Positions 1 to 8,380 of a DNA stretch of 64,000 nt are shown here, one piece after another (within the stretch, counting starts at the first letter, position 1; the number at the start of each line of letters is the position of its first letter). The DNA comes from Lachnospiraceae bacterium (GTDB taxonomy: Bacteria > Bacillota > Clostridia > Lachnospirales > Lachnospiraceae), in assembly GCA_009774175.1 (NCBI GenBank), contig VSNG01000011.1, positions 1-64,000 on the forward strand. The letters are read 5' to 3'. Below the pieces are notes generated by a model. The model was not told the origin of the DNA. It worked only from the letters and a program-made list of their open reading frames with translations, and ran no database searches. A program made the position numbers and the translations under genes.

Positions 1-2598
1 TGTATATGTTCCGGGTCCCAGAGTTTTATACTCGACTGTAGCCGTGCCCATAGCCGTTCCTGTATTGTCGCCTGAACCTGTGCCGCTTCCCGTTCCCGTA
101 CTGCCGCCTGAACCATCTTCTTCATCCGGATCTATCGTTTCACCAGCCACCTGCACGATCAGGGGAATATGCTCCACCGGATAATAATTGTTCTCGTCCG
201 GGTTATAGGAAACATAAAATGTATACTCGCCCGGTTCCTTAAACACGGTGTCAGTATCGCTCTCCCATACAAATCCTTTAGGCAGCGCAATATCTCCCAG
301 CCTGGATCCCGTAAATACCCTGGGCTTTTCCGGCATCGTACAGTTCGGAATTGCCTTTGTCACCGTAAAGCTGATCTTTCTTGTGATCGTATTATAATTT
401 ACCGTATCCTCCGGCGTATAAACGGCTTCCTGAGACTGCGTTCCCACTTCTATTTTTAAGCTCTCATTTGCCCACGCCCAGCCGGCCGGCAAAGAAATAT
501 CCGCCAGCTTTAATCCTTCCCGATAAGTGCAGGGGGACAGTGTCGGCGTTGCCACCTCGGGATCAGCCTTCACCACCGTCACCTTACATACCGCCGTACC
601 GCCTTTACCTCCAATACAGCTTATAACCGCGGTTCCCGGAGACACCGCCGTTACCCTGCCCACGTCGTCCACTGTTGCAACAGCGGGCGCGTCGCTTTTA
701 AAGGTCATATTGCTGATATAGTCAACCTTGGAACCGTTGACATAGGGAATCAGTTTAACCGTCTTATTGACTGCCAGACTTACCGCCGTTTTATCAAATG
801 TAATAACATCCGTAGTATTCGGTTTGGTGCAGGCTGACGCCGGCATATTGCGAAATACCGGAATTTTAAAAACAAAGCTGTTCTCCAAAGCGCCCGCATT
901 GCTGTATGCCTTCCGTATACTCGAAGCCTCCGAATTTGGCGCCTGTATATTCTGCATATACTGGTGGGTAAAATTGGCGTAATAGCCGTTGGAAACATTA
1001 AATTTTTCCAGATAAAGCGTATCCTGCCCCTTCAGAATATAGTTTGCGCCAATTATATATGCGCCGCCGTTTAAGGATTTATAGCGTGTATTCCAGCCCT
1101 GCTCCTTCGCTTTTTTCAGACCGTTTTGCACCACCTGCGCATCCGTTTTACCCGATGCGTTCACATTAAAATAATTATAATATCCCTCGTATCCCGGATA
1201 TGTGCCCGATATCAGCGCAGAAGTCCCCTTCGTTCCCTGTTCCTGCAATACCCGGCTGGCCAGATGAAACGGACTCACTCCCGTGGACTGGCCGATCGTC
1301 GTAAAGGCCTGCGCATAAGTCCGGCTGTCTCCGGGAATGGCTGAAGACATAAAGGAGCTTTTCACGATTTCCTGCACCGCCCCCGCCGTATGATAGGATT
1401 GGTTATAGGTCAGCTGCTCAAACTGAAAAACTGCCGGATCCGTCAGAAAATTCCTCGGATCCATATAATATTTGAGGATTCCCTCAGACGCATAACTCCA
1501 CCCCTGTCCGTACACGCCGTTCTGCCAGGAACCGGAACTGCCGGACGGAACCAGACTCTTGTCACCCATTTCCTTCGCTATGGCCGTGTTCCAGTCAATC
1601 CCTGTTTCCATTTTCACAAACACCCAGTTCGGATGCTTATTTTTCAATTCATAAAGCGCATTCTGATAGGAAGCGGGAAACTGATCCACATCAGGATAAC
1701 TGACAGCCGCCCGCCGGCTTTTCCTCATCATGGGCGCCGGAGGAAGCGCAATATAGGTTTCCTCCCACTGCATAAACTCCTCATCAGAGGCTGCCAGATA
1801 CCCGCGCTCTATGTAACCTGTATATTCCTGCCCATTCTGATAAAAAAGTGTCCGATACCAGACGCTTCCGTTTTCATCCAGATCTGCATCCGTAATCTGC
1901 ACAGTCTGTCCGCTTACTACTGTATGAACGGTATCGGCCTCTGCGGAAGGCTCGCTTTTTACCTCATACGAATCGCACAGATAAACCAGCGCAAGAACGC
2001 TTTTATTTTCTATAATACTTTGTAAAGCGTTTTTTGCTTCCTCCAGTTCAGGTATCATTCCCTCATCCGCCGGTACCTCTACGGTGATATTTGGAATCTC
2101 AATCGTGTCCTTTACGGAATCCGCCGGCACATACAGCGCCTCATCCCACACCGGATAAAAAACATAACGTTCCAGCGCGGTATTATCGAAGTCCTCTTCG
2201 CTCTCCCATTCTACCTCAAGATCCGCAGACTCCTCTTCTCCTTCCAGCCACACAACAAGCGTTTCCGGCAGTATGGCCGTCATATCTTCCAGTCCCGGCT
2301 TCTCCGTGCAGGATAAATACGCCTCTTCCTCCGCAAGAGGTTCAAATGCCGTTATATAAGAAATAGAAGCTTCATCGTCAAGATCGTCTCCCGATACGCT
2401 TTCTTTTTCGTCGGCGTCCTCATCTGCCTCATTTTCTTCCTCTGAATCTTCTTCCGCCGTATCTTCCTGTTCCGTATTCTCTTCCGATATATTCTCTTCC
2501 GCCGCCAGCGCTGCAAAGGGAGGCAAAAGCCCAATGACTGCCGCCATGGCCCAGGCAAAAAATCTGATATGATGTTGTGTCTGCCGGATGTTTCTCAT
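1..2598 (-). CDS. Secreted beta-N-acetylglucosaminidase with Ig-like domain (3' end outside window)
   Basis: An open frame of 866 codons runs from an ATG at 2598 off the window edge. The start follows an AAAGGA ribosome site. The product begins with a signal peptide, then a very acidic Glu/Asp-rich stretch (about residues 35-75). An SH3-like segment and a glucosaminidase region follow. The latter contains YGQGWSYASEGILKYYMDPRNF and later the Glu of SRVLQEQG, followed by GYYNYFNV, as in clostridial LytD-type enzymes. A BIG2 Ig-like domain comes next (VATVDDVGRVTAVSPGTA), then two related beta-rich repeats, then a Gly/Ser/Thr linker at the window edge. The inferred role is cleavage of cell-wall glycan during growth or separation. 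More wall-binding domains may follow beyond the edge. Confidence 0.85.
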   Translation of the reverse strand, partial: MRNIRQTQHHIRFFAWAMAAVIGLLPPFAALAAEENISEENTEQEDTAEEDSEEENEADEDADEKESVSGDDLDDEASISYITAFEPLAEEEAYLSCTEKPGLEDMTAILPETLVVWLEGEEESADLEVEWESEEDFDNTALERYVFYPVWDEALYVPADSVKDTIEIPNITVEVPADEGMIPELEEAKNALQSIIENKSVLALVYLCDSYEVKSEPSAEADTVHTVVSGQTVQITDADLDENGSVWYRTLFYQNGQEYTGYIERGYLAASDEEFMQWEETYIALPPAPMMRKSRRAAVSYPDVDQFPASYQNALYELKNKHPNWVFVKMETGIDWNTAIAKEMGDKSLVPSGSSGSWQNGVYGQGWSYASEGILKYYMDPRNFLTDPAVFQFEQLTYNQSYHTAGAVQEIVKSSFMSSAIPGDSRTYAQAFTTIGQSTGVSPFHLASRVLQEQGTKGTSALISGTYPGYEGYYNYFNVNASGKTDAQVVQNGLKKAKEQGWNTRYKSLNGGAYIIGANYILKGQDTLYLEKFNVSNGYYANFTHQYMQNIQAPNSEASSIRKAYSNAGALENSFVFKIPVFRNMPASACTKPNTTDVITFDKTAVSLAVNKTVKLIPYVNGSKVDYISNMTFKSDAPAVATVDDVGRVTAVSPGTAVISCIGGKGGTAVCKVTVVKADPEVATPTLSPCTYREGLKLADISLPAGWAWANESLKIEVGTQSQEAVYTPEDTVNYNTITRKISFTVTKAIPNCTMPEKPRVFTGSRLGDIALPKGFVWESDTDTVFKEPGEYTFYVSYNPDENNYYPVEHIPLIVQVAGETIDPDEEDGSGGSTGTGSGTGSGDNTGTAMGTATVEYKTLGPGTYT

Positions 2599-2653
2599 AA
2601 GTATCTGTAATCCTTTCACATTCGTATAAAATCCGCATTATGTTAACATAATT

Positions 2654-2683
2654 AATGTATCATTGAATGGTACATTATGTCAA
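2654..2683 (-). promoter_or_regulatory. Sigma-A promoter of the glucosaminidase gene
   Basis: On the minus strand TTGACA (2683-2678) and TACATT (2659-2654) are separated by 18 bp. The start codon of the glucosaminidase gene lies about 55 bases downstream of the -10 box. Confidence 0.6.
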
Positions 2684-2723
2684 CTTCATCATATCAAATT
2701 TTTAAATAAATCATTTTTAATGA

Positions 2724-3527
2724 TCAGCGCCGCCTCTCCAGGCACACAGCCCCGGCCGCAGCTGTCAAAAGTATCGCACATCCCGCCGGCGTAAAAAGCG
2801 TCTCCTGCACAGCGGGCACATGAGCCGTCGTATACACTGCCAGATTTGCCACGGCATGGAACAGAACCGGAATATAAAATTTTCGGCTGCGCTCATAAAG
2901 ATACGCTATAAAAATCCCCATCACCGTTCCATAAACACCCTGCACCAGATTCCCGTGAAAAGCGCCGAATAACACGCCCGATGACACAATCCCCACAAGC
3001 GGGCCAAACAGGCGCCGAAGCCGGTTATAGATAACGCCGCGGAACAGCACCTCCTCCGTAAAGGGAGAAATCAGGCCATAAAGCACAAGGCCAACGCCAA
3101 AGGCAACGCCGTACTGATGATCGGCTACCTCCTGATAGGTCTGAGAGCGCTCTGCAAAACCGGTCAGAGTGAACAGTGCATTCAACCCGAGGGAAACGCT
3201 GACAGCCAGAATGACAATTGCAGGCAATCTCTCGGCAGATTCCACCCGCGCACCTTGGGCCGCTCCATCCTGCGCCTGTATTTGCAATTCTCTTTTTAGC
3301 ATGGATAACAGCGGTAAAATACCGGCAATCATACACAAACCGCCCGCCGCACCCGTAATTGTGGCAATATGCGCCGTTACAAAATCCGTGTACGCCTCGT
3401 TTCCCTTTTGCATGGTTAACTGAACCAGAAAAGATACAATTAAAAGCGCCGCATTGTAGGCCAGATAATACAGCAGATAAGGAAACAACACCTCCCATGC
3501 TTTTCGAAACGAAGTCTTTCCATCCAT
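2724..3527 (-). CDS. CPBP-family intramembrane glutamic endopeptidase
   Basis: This 267-residue membrane protein has about seven hydrophobic segments. It carries the CPBP (CAAX protease/bacteriocin-processing) motifs: EExxxR at E158-E159-R163, FGAFH with H191, and H224 with N228 near the C-terminus. These are the catalytic residues of the Rce1/MroQ family, so the protein should be an active intramembrane protease. Its substrate cannot be read from the sequence. It is transcribed away from the riboswitch-thiT unit and is probably monocistronic. The ATG at 3527 follows a G-rich ribosome site at a rather long spacing. Confidence 0.85.
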   Translation of the reverse strand: MDGKTSFRKAWEVLFPYLLYYLAYNAALLIVSFLVQLTMQKGNEAYTDFVTAHIATITGAAGGLCMIAGILPLLSMLKRELQIQAQDGAAQGARVESAERLPAIVILAVSVSLGLNALFTLTGFAERSQTYQEVADHQYGVAFGVGLVLYGLISPFTEEVLFRGVIYNRLRRLFGPLVGIVSSGVLFGAFHGNLVQGVYGTVMGIFIAYLYERSRKFYIPVLFHAVANLAVYTTAHVPAVQETLFTPAGCAILLTAAAGAVCLERRR

Positions 3528-3589
3528 CTGTATCGTTACCCCCTTCCCGTATCAACTGTATATCCTCGTTGTAAAACTCCATATTTTTC

Positions 3590-3618
3590 TTGACATTTTT
3601 CCTGCGCCATCCTATAGT
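3590..3618 (+). promoter_or_regulatory. Sigma-A promoter of the TPP riboswitch-thiT unit
   Basis: TTGACA (3590-3595) and TATAGT (3613-3618) have an exact 17-bp spacer. The expected transcription start is about 45 bases before the riboswitch. Confidence 0.75.
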
Positions 3619-3667
3619 AATAAAAGCGGATTCGTCCGCCGCGGCAAAAAGCCGTATAACTGAATAA

Positions 3668-3775
3668 CTTGCTAGGGGAGCTTTTGCTGAGATTGAGCCT
3701 GTGATTTTGCCGGGACTCTAACCCTCATTACCTGATGCGGTTAATACCGTCGTAGGGAAGCGCTGGTAACGAAAT
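3668..3775 (+). promoter_or_regulatory. TPP (THI-box) riboswitch
   Basis: The conserved thi-box signatures occur in order: CTAGGGGAGC, CTGAGATTG, GACTCTAACCC, and the core ACCTGATGCGGTTAATACCG followed by CGTAGGGAAG. The element sits between the promoter and the thiT ribosome site, so thiamine pyrophosphate should reduce expression of the transporter. No strong intrinsic terminator lies between the aptamer and the start codon. Control through the ribosome-binding site (AAAGGAGG at about 3834-3841) is therefore more likely. Confidence 0.95.
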
Positions 3776-3847
3776 CCGCCATTTTTTATGGCATATGCCG
3801 TTACCGTTCCCCTCCTTGCTATTCTACAGACAAAGGAGGATTTTTTT

Positions 3848-4564
3848 ATGTTCTACAATGTTGTTGTCAACGACTGGGGCGAAACTGTCGAAACAACCTA
3901 CGTCCCTACCACTGCGGGCAATGTACTGCTCGTCGCCATTCTGGCCATTCTGCTTGTCGGCGCCATTCTCTTTGCTAAAAAATACGCGGCAAAACAAAAC
4001 GCAGAAACGGACGCCGCCGCCAAAAAGGGAGGAAAGCTGACTGTCAAACAGTTGGTATTCTGTGCCATGTCCCTTGCGCTGGGCACCCTTTTGTCGGAAA
4101 TCAAAATCATTGACTTCCCCTGGGGCGGCTCCGCCACACTGCTCTCCATGCTGGTGATCTGTCTTCCGGGCTATCTGTTCGGTCTGGGAGCCGGGCTTAT
4201 GACCGGCGTCGCCTACGGCGTTTTACAGCTTTTGGTCGATCCCTATGTAATTTTACCTTTGCAGCTTGTGACAGATTATCTGCTGGCCTTCGGCGCTCTG
4301 GGGCTCTCCGGCCTCTTTGCCAGCTCCAGAAACGGACTGATCAAGGGCTACCTTGTGGGCATTTTCGGTCGTTATGTATTTGTGGTGCTTTCCGGCTGTC
4401 TGTTCTTTGCCGCCTATGCCTGGGAAGGCTGGCCCCTTTTAGGCTACTCACTGGCGTACAACGGCATTTACATCTTCACGGAGGCGGCCATCACCCTTGT
4501 GGTTCTTGCCGTTCCCGCCGTGCGAAGGGGCATCGGATCCATCAAGAAAATGGCCCTGTCCTGA
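3848..4564 (+). CDS. thiT: Thiamine ECF transporter substrate-binding subunit ThiT
   Basis: This 238-residue protein has one extra N-terminal membrane segment followed by a ThiT core of about six helices. Recognisable core stretches are FPWGGSATLLSMLVI and the LQLVTDYLLAFGALGLSG region. It is the membrane S-component that binds thiamine for an ECF-type ABC transporter; the shared EcfA/A'/T module is not in this window. I chose the ATG at 3848, not an upstream in-frame ATG at 3788, because AAAGGAGG lies directly before 3848. The TPP riboswitch immediately upstream independently supports the function. Confidence 0.93.
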   Translation: MFYNVVVNDWGETVETTYVPTTAGNVLLVAILAILLVGAILFAKKYAAKQNAETDAAAKKGGKLTVKQLVFCAMSLALGTLLSEIKIIDFPWGGSATLLSMLVICLPGYLFGLGAGLMTGVAYGVLQLLVDPYVILPLQLVTDYLLAFGALGLSGLFASSRNGLIKGYLVGIFGRYVFVVLSGCLFFAAYAWEGWPLLGYSLAYNGIYIFTEAAITLVVLAVPAVRRGIGSIKKMALS

Positions 4565-5182
4565 TCATACCCTTCTGATTTCACGGCCGCCAAAAATCTG
4601 CCGGTAGCCATAGGTAAGACACGCATTTCTGTTGGCGCATTTCGTATTGCGGCAGGTCTCGCACTGATTACAGTACGATTCCTGCCGTTTCTGTGTCAAT
4701 TCCGTGTAAAAAGCCACCGTTTTTCTGGGCGTAAACATATAGGCCTGATTATAGGAAATTTCCCGGGGCTGTAAAATACGAAACAGTGCTTCCGTCTCCT
4801 CAATCGGTACCCGGTCTCCGAGAAACGCAAATTCTCCGATCCAAAGCCCGTAATGGCTGTAAATCTTTTCCGCGCTCTGCTCATAAGCGTTCCCCAGAAG
4901 CTCCATGGCAATGCACTCTATCATATAGCTTTCGCTCAACTGTCCCTTTTGCGTAAAGGCACTCTGCATCTCATCCACCCCGGCTCCCAGCGTCACCAGA
5001 ACTGCCAATCTCCTGGCATCCTCCTGCGTGCATGGCGCATAGTAGAGCGCCGGTTCCGCCGTCTGCATCAGACATTCTGTAAGCCCCCGGATCTGCGCCT
5101 CATCGCTTTTCCTGAAATGATAGCGGGACAAAATCTGCGCCAAGCTCTTCTCTTCCATATATAGATTCAGTTTTTCCCGCAT
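4565..5182 (-). CDS. Cys-rich protein with possible relation to MetH activation domains
   Basis: The product is 205 residues. The middle part (VTLGAGVDEMQ... YMIECIAMELLGNAYE) resembles stand-alone proteins annotated as the activation domain of vitamin B12-dependent methionine synthase. The C-terminal part has a five-cysteine cluster, CNQCETCRNTKC plus one more Cys, which could hold zinc or an iron-sulfur cluster. The start at 5182 follows GGGGGAG; a longer frame to 5260 would run through a terminator hairpin. It converges on thiT, with stop codons adjoining. The family assignment is from pattern memory only and the function is open. Confidence 0.6.
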   Translation of the reverse strand: MREKLNLYMEEKSLAQILSRYHFRKSDEAQIRGLTECLMQTAEPALYYAPCTQEDARRLAVLVTLGAGVDEMQSAFTQKGQLSESYMIECIAMELLGNAYEQSAEKIYSHYGLWIGEFAFLGDRVPIEETEALFRILQPREISYNQAYMFTPRKTVAFYTELTQKRQESYCNQCETCRNTKCANRNACLTYGYRQIFGGREIRRV

Positions 5183-5240
5183 GCTCTCCCCCTGCTTCTG
5201 TTTTTGTCCGGCAAAAATACCACGGCTGCCGCATATAATG

Positions 5241-5280
5241 GAAAACCCCACCTGAACCATTCGCCTCTCAGATGGGGTTT
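5241..5280 (-). terminator. Intrinsic terminator after the repeat-protein gene
   Basis: On the minus strand AACCCCATCTGA pairs with TCAGGTGGGGTT around a short loop and is followed by TTTTCC. It lies about 30 bases after the stop codon of the gene at 5309. Confidence 0.75.
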
Positions 5281-5308
5281 CATTTCCTATTCAATACTGT
5301 CCAAAAGT

Positions 5309-5773
5309 CTATGCGGTCATGAACATCTCATAAGCATTGATTGCCTGCTGCATACGGAAATTGGTGATGTCGCCTGTTGCACCGCTGCCCATGCCACCGT
5401 CCGCTGCCTGTAACTCCTCCACGGGGGACGCTTCCTCTGCCGGCTTTGTCTCCTCCACGGGCATCGCTTCCTCTGCCGGCTTTGTCTCCTCCACGGGCAT
5501 CGCTTCCTCTGCCGGCTTTGTCTCCTCCGCAGACCTCATAATCCTGGAAGCATTGCTTCTGCCGCGCTGCATCTGCATCTCCAGTATGCCTTTAAAATCC
5601 ATTGTCTGGCCCGGTTTTAACGGGTTTTCATTTTCGGCTTTCGTAAGGCCGCTGTAATCGGTCTTTTTATCCAGCACATCATCCGAGATTCTGGAAAGCC
5701 GGTTCATGCTGGCCGGACTGATGGCATTCACATTATACACATATGGCTGAAAACTGATTGCACCTATTGTCAT
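5309..5773 (-). CDS. Small repeat-containing protein of unknown function
   Basis: This 154-residue soluble protein has no signal peptide. The middle contains three tandem 12-residue units rich in Pro and Glu (EETKPAEEAMPV), flanked by a polar N-terminal half and a helical tail ending in FRMQQAINAYEMFMTA. That tail looks amphipathic, like the end helix of small flagellar rod or motility-associated proteins, but this is only a resemblance. The ribosome site GAGGGAATGC precedes the ATG at 5773. It has its own promoter and terminator, so it is a single-gene unit. Confidence 0.65.
   Translation of the reverse strand: MTIGAISFQPYVYNVNAISPASMNRLSRISDDVLDKKTDYSGLTKAENENPLKPGQTMDFKGILEMQMQRGRSNASRIMRSAEETKPAEEAMPVEETKPAEEAMPVEETKPAEEASPVEELQAADGGMGSGATGDITNFRMQQAINAYEMFMTA
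5414..5521. repeat. Three tandem 36-bp units inside the coding sequence
   Basis: Units at 5414-5449, 5450-5485 and 5486-5521 are nearly identical. The first differs at a few bases and a partial fourth unit follows. Since 36 is a multiple of three, gain or loss of units keeps the frame and changes the length of the Pro/Glu linker. Confidence 0.9.
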
Positions 5774-5835
5774 AATTGCATTCCCTCTTTACTGATTCGT
5801 TTTGATAACCGTTTCGGGATCGCTCCCTTTTGTTT

Positions 5836-5864
5836 ATCATAAAACTTCTTTATAAAATATACAA
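5836..5864 (-). promoter_or_regulatory. Sigma-A promoter of the repeat-protein gene
   Basis: TTGTAT (5864-5859) and TATGAT (5841-5836) are 17 bp apart on the minus strand, about 60 bases before the start codon. Confidence 0.55.
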
Positions 5865-5912
5865 GTAAAATTTTTCATAATTCTGCATGGCTCTGAATTG
5901 TTACCCCGAGCA

Positions 5913-6503
5913 TCACGGCCTTTCTTTCAGCTCCACCTCAACCGCTTCCATCTCCTGCTTAAACATCTTCGCATTCTTATAAATTCTGGTGACTATCCAG
6001 ATATTGGACAGCCCATCATAAATCATAAAAAATCCAATCAGCATAACCACCGTATCAATTGCGGCAAAGGGCCTGCAAATCAAAAGCACCCCGAGCCCGA
6101 CCGTAAGGGCACCCAGAATGAAAGCCACCCACCACTTGTCATACTTATCCCGCCATAGTTCAATCGCCTGTTTCAGATTATTCAAACCGTGCATGCCGAT
6201 CACAATTCCCACGATAATTGGAATAATTGCCAGCACCTTATCCGGTTTCACCACAATCCAGACGCCCACAACCACCAGAACAATGCCGAAAATCAAATTC
6301 ATCTGCGCATACATACTGCCGTCTCTGGCACAAAACCAGTCGATAATACGCGTCACGCCGCTTAAAATCAATACTATGCCCACAGCCGTACAGACAATCC
6401 GCACGGACAGTCCCGGCCGCAGTACAAGAACCAGACCGAGAAGCACGCACAGCAGAGAAGAAACTATCATATTTGCTTTGATTTTTTTCAACAACCCTTC
6501 CAT
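5913..6503 (-). CDS. HdeD/DUF308-family membrane protein
   Basis: This 196-residue protein has six hydrophobic segments arranged as three similar hairpins (for example LFGIVLVVVGVWIVVKP and GALTVGLGVLLICRP). That is the usual shape of DUF308/HdeD proteins, which are often linked to acid stress in other bacteria. A charged C-terminal tail follows. I chose the ATG at 6503 because GAAAGGAG precedes it and because it overlaps the TAA of the upstream vanZ-like gene (TAATG), which suggests translational coupling. The biochemical role is unknown. Confidence 0.8.
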   Translation of the reverse strand: MEGLLKKIKANMIVSSLLCVLLGLVLVLRPGLSVRIVCTAVGIVLILSGVTRIIDWFCARDGSMYAQMNLIFGIVLVVVGVWIVVKPDKVLAIIPIIVGIVIGMHGLNNLKQAIELWRDKYDKWWVAFILGALTVGLGVLLICRPFAAIDTVVMLIGFFMIYDGLSNIWIVTRIYKNAKMFKQEMEAVEVELKERP

Positions 6504-6982
6504 TACATACGCTCCTTTCTCCTGTCTCTGAAAAACCGTATCAGCCTGTAAGCGGCAAAGCCCAGAGACGCCCCGAGACAATTTAGCAGAATATCATCCA
6601 CATCGAATGCGCCAAAGGCGCTGAAAAGCTGAAATACCTCAATGCCGAGAACAAAGACAAAAGCATTTAACAGCATCACGAAAAACCGTTCCCCATCCCG
6701 GGCCACCATGGGAAAAAGAAAGCCGAAGGGAACAAACGCCAGCACATTACCTGCCAGATTCTCCACACTATTCAACTTGTACGCATAATCTATATACATT
6801 TTTATTGTTCTAAAAGGCGTAAAGTTAGCCGTTCCCAGACCCTGCCAGACGGCGCCCCTGCACCAGCCCAGGGCCCGTGCAAGCAGCTCTTCGTATGGAT
6901 ATTTAAAAATAATCACCTTTAATACAACCAAAATGTAAATAGCAAAAAAGAGTTTAATCAGGTTTCTTTTTTGCACCGGCAT
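6503..6982 (-). CDS. VanZ-like membrane protein
   Basis: A 159-residue integral membrane protein with the VanZ pattern: ENLAGNVLAFVPFGFLFP, then EVFQLFSAFGAFDVDDILLN and a last helix. VanZ of Tn1546 gives low-level teicoplanin resistance, but chromosomal homologues like this are common and mostly uncharacterised. The start is uncertain: the ATG at 6982 is preceded by a weak GGGGA, whereas a TTG at 7024 would overlap the upstream gene. It sits between the AI-2E-type protein and the DUF308 protein on the same strand, so the three are probably co-transcribed. Confidence 0.8.
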   Translation of the reverse strand: MPVQKRNLIKLFFAIYILVVLKVIIFKYPYEELLARALGWCRGAVWQGLGTANFTPFRTIKMYIDYAYKLNSVENLAGNVLAFVPFGFLFPMVARDGERFFVMLLNAFVFVLGIEVFQLFSAFGAFDVDDILLNCLGASLGFAAYRLIRFFRDRRKERM

Positions 6983-6998
6983 ATTCCCCGTTGTCTTT

Positions 6999-8297
6999 TC
7001 AGGATTTTGTTTTATTTTTGTCAATAATCTTTTTTATAATGCGGGGCTCTTCAATTTTAAGCTGAGACGCCTCATGAAACTGCTCCGCCGCCGCTTTCCC
7101 CTGTTCTTTCTCCTGCTTATATATATCCTTTGTCTCTCTCTCGTATGCCTCCACCACGGCCATATCCTCCGGCCTGATCTTGCGAAACTGGTTAAATCCC
7201 GCTACCAGAATGCGCAGGCTCTGCCTGGTCGTTTCAAACACGCCCTCTTCATAGAGATTGACCAGAATAATGCCAATGGGAACCGCCAGAATCATTCCAA
7301 GCACCCCCGCTGCCCGATAACCGATGTAAAGTAAAAACAACGTGGGAATGGCGTCCATACCAATGGAATCTCCCACGATCTTTGGCTGGATCACCTGCCG
7401 TACCAGCTGTCCGATCAGCCAGATGGCCAGAAGGCCGAACATCATCCTGTAATTATTTGACAACAGCTCTACTATGGCCCAGGGAATCATAACCGTCCCC
7501 GTGCCAAATACCGGAAGGAAGTCCAGCACCGCTATGCCAAACGCCACAAGAAACGCATAATCCACGCCCAGTATCATCAATCCGATCACCAGCAGGATAT
7601 AGACCCAGCACTCAATCTTAAACTGCGCCCGAAAATATCCTCCCACCGCATTGCGAAAGCTTCTGCGGATCAGATTAAAATGATAGCGCACCGAAGCGGG
7701 CACAAATTTCTCCGCTACAGCGGACATGTATCCCTTATCCGCCACAAAAAAATACGCGGAAAGCAGACACATAACCACGCTTAAAAAGATGTCAGGAATC
7801 TGCTTCGCCACATTTCCCACCGCCTTAAAGGACGGGAGCTCGCTCCGGCTCATAACGCCGTTCGCATAATTTCCAAGTTCCACAATGATATCGTCAATCG
7901 TGGCCTGCATATTGGCAGGCATTCGGTTATAGACGCCCTGCAGATTTGCGCCTACCTTATTGAACTCCGCCAGAATGGCGTTCCAGATGTTCGGCAGTTC
8001 ATTGACAAAATTGACGCCCTCTCTGACCAGCTTGACAATAAGCATATATACCAGAAGCACTACCACCGCCAGAACGGCCACAATCACCACCGCCGTCATG
8101 GCCTTTCGTTTAACCTTCAGCTTCTCTTCAAAAAAGCGCACCACCGGAGAGGCAATCAGGGAAATAAGCCATCCCATGATAAACGGCATAAAGAACCAGA
8201 TGCACCTGGGCAAAAGAAAAATACACAAAAGCACAATGGCCAGCGCCGTAAACAAGTTTAAAACTACTTTTAAATATATCCTGATGGCATTCCTCAT
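6999..8297 (-). CDS. AI-2E/PerM (YtvI-like) family transporter
   Basis: This 432-residue protein has about eight membrane helices. The family hallmark region is present (FGIAVLDFLPVFGTGTVMIPW, then GQLVRQVIQPKIVGDSIGM), followed by a hydrophilic, Lys/Glu-rich tail of about 75 residues. The family includes E. coli TqsA and sporulation protein YtvI, and some members are ion or peptide exporters; the substrate here is not evident. An upstream in-frame GTG exists at 8303, but the AAAGGAG site is correctly placed only for the ATG at 8297. Confidence 0.85.
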   Translation of the reverse strand: MRNAIRIYLKVVLNLFTALAIVLLCIFLLPRCIWFFMPFIMGWLISLIASPVVRFFEEKLKVKRKAMTAVVIVAVLAVVVLLVYMLIVKLVREGVNFVNELPNIWNAILAEFNKVGANLQGVYNRMPANMQATIDDIIVELGNYANGVMSRSELPSFKAVGNVAKQIPDIFLSVVMCLLSAYFFVADKGYMSAVAEKFVPASVRYHFNLIRRSFRNAVGGYFRAQFKIECWVYILLVIGLMILGVDYAFLVAFGIAVLDFLPVFGTGTVMIPWAIVELLSNNYRMMFGLLAIWLIGQLVRQVIQPKIVGDSIGMDAIPTLFLLYIGYRAAGVLGMILAVPIGIILVNLYEEGVFETTRQSLRILVAGFNQFRKIRPEDMAVVEAYERETKDIYKQEKEQGKAAAEQFHEASQLKIEEPRIIKKIIDKNKTKS

Positions 8298-8320
8298 AAA
8301 CACTCCTTTGTTTCAGTCAG

Positions 8321-8380
8321 ATCGTGTCATGTATAATCAGTTTACGTCCTGTACAATCAGATTGTGTCCTGTACAATCGT
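8321..8380. repeat. Three tandem 20-bp repeats at the 3' end of ysxC
   Basis: Units at 8321-8340, 8341-8360 and 8361-8380 share the pattern GTCCTGTACAATCAG, the first being the most diverged. The innermost unit encodes the last residues of YsxC (IVQDTI), so the array seems to have grown from the end of the gene into the spacer. Confidence 0.8.

Noticed and set aside
5414..5521. CRISPR-like 36-bp repeats
   Set aside because: The units are directly adjacent without spacers and code for a regular peptide repeat within an open frame.
6503..6982. Glycopeptide-resistance gene
   Set aside because: Only the VanZ fold is shared; vanR/S/H/A/X are absent, so no resistance claim is justified.
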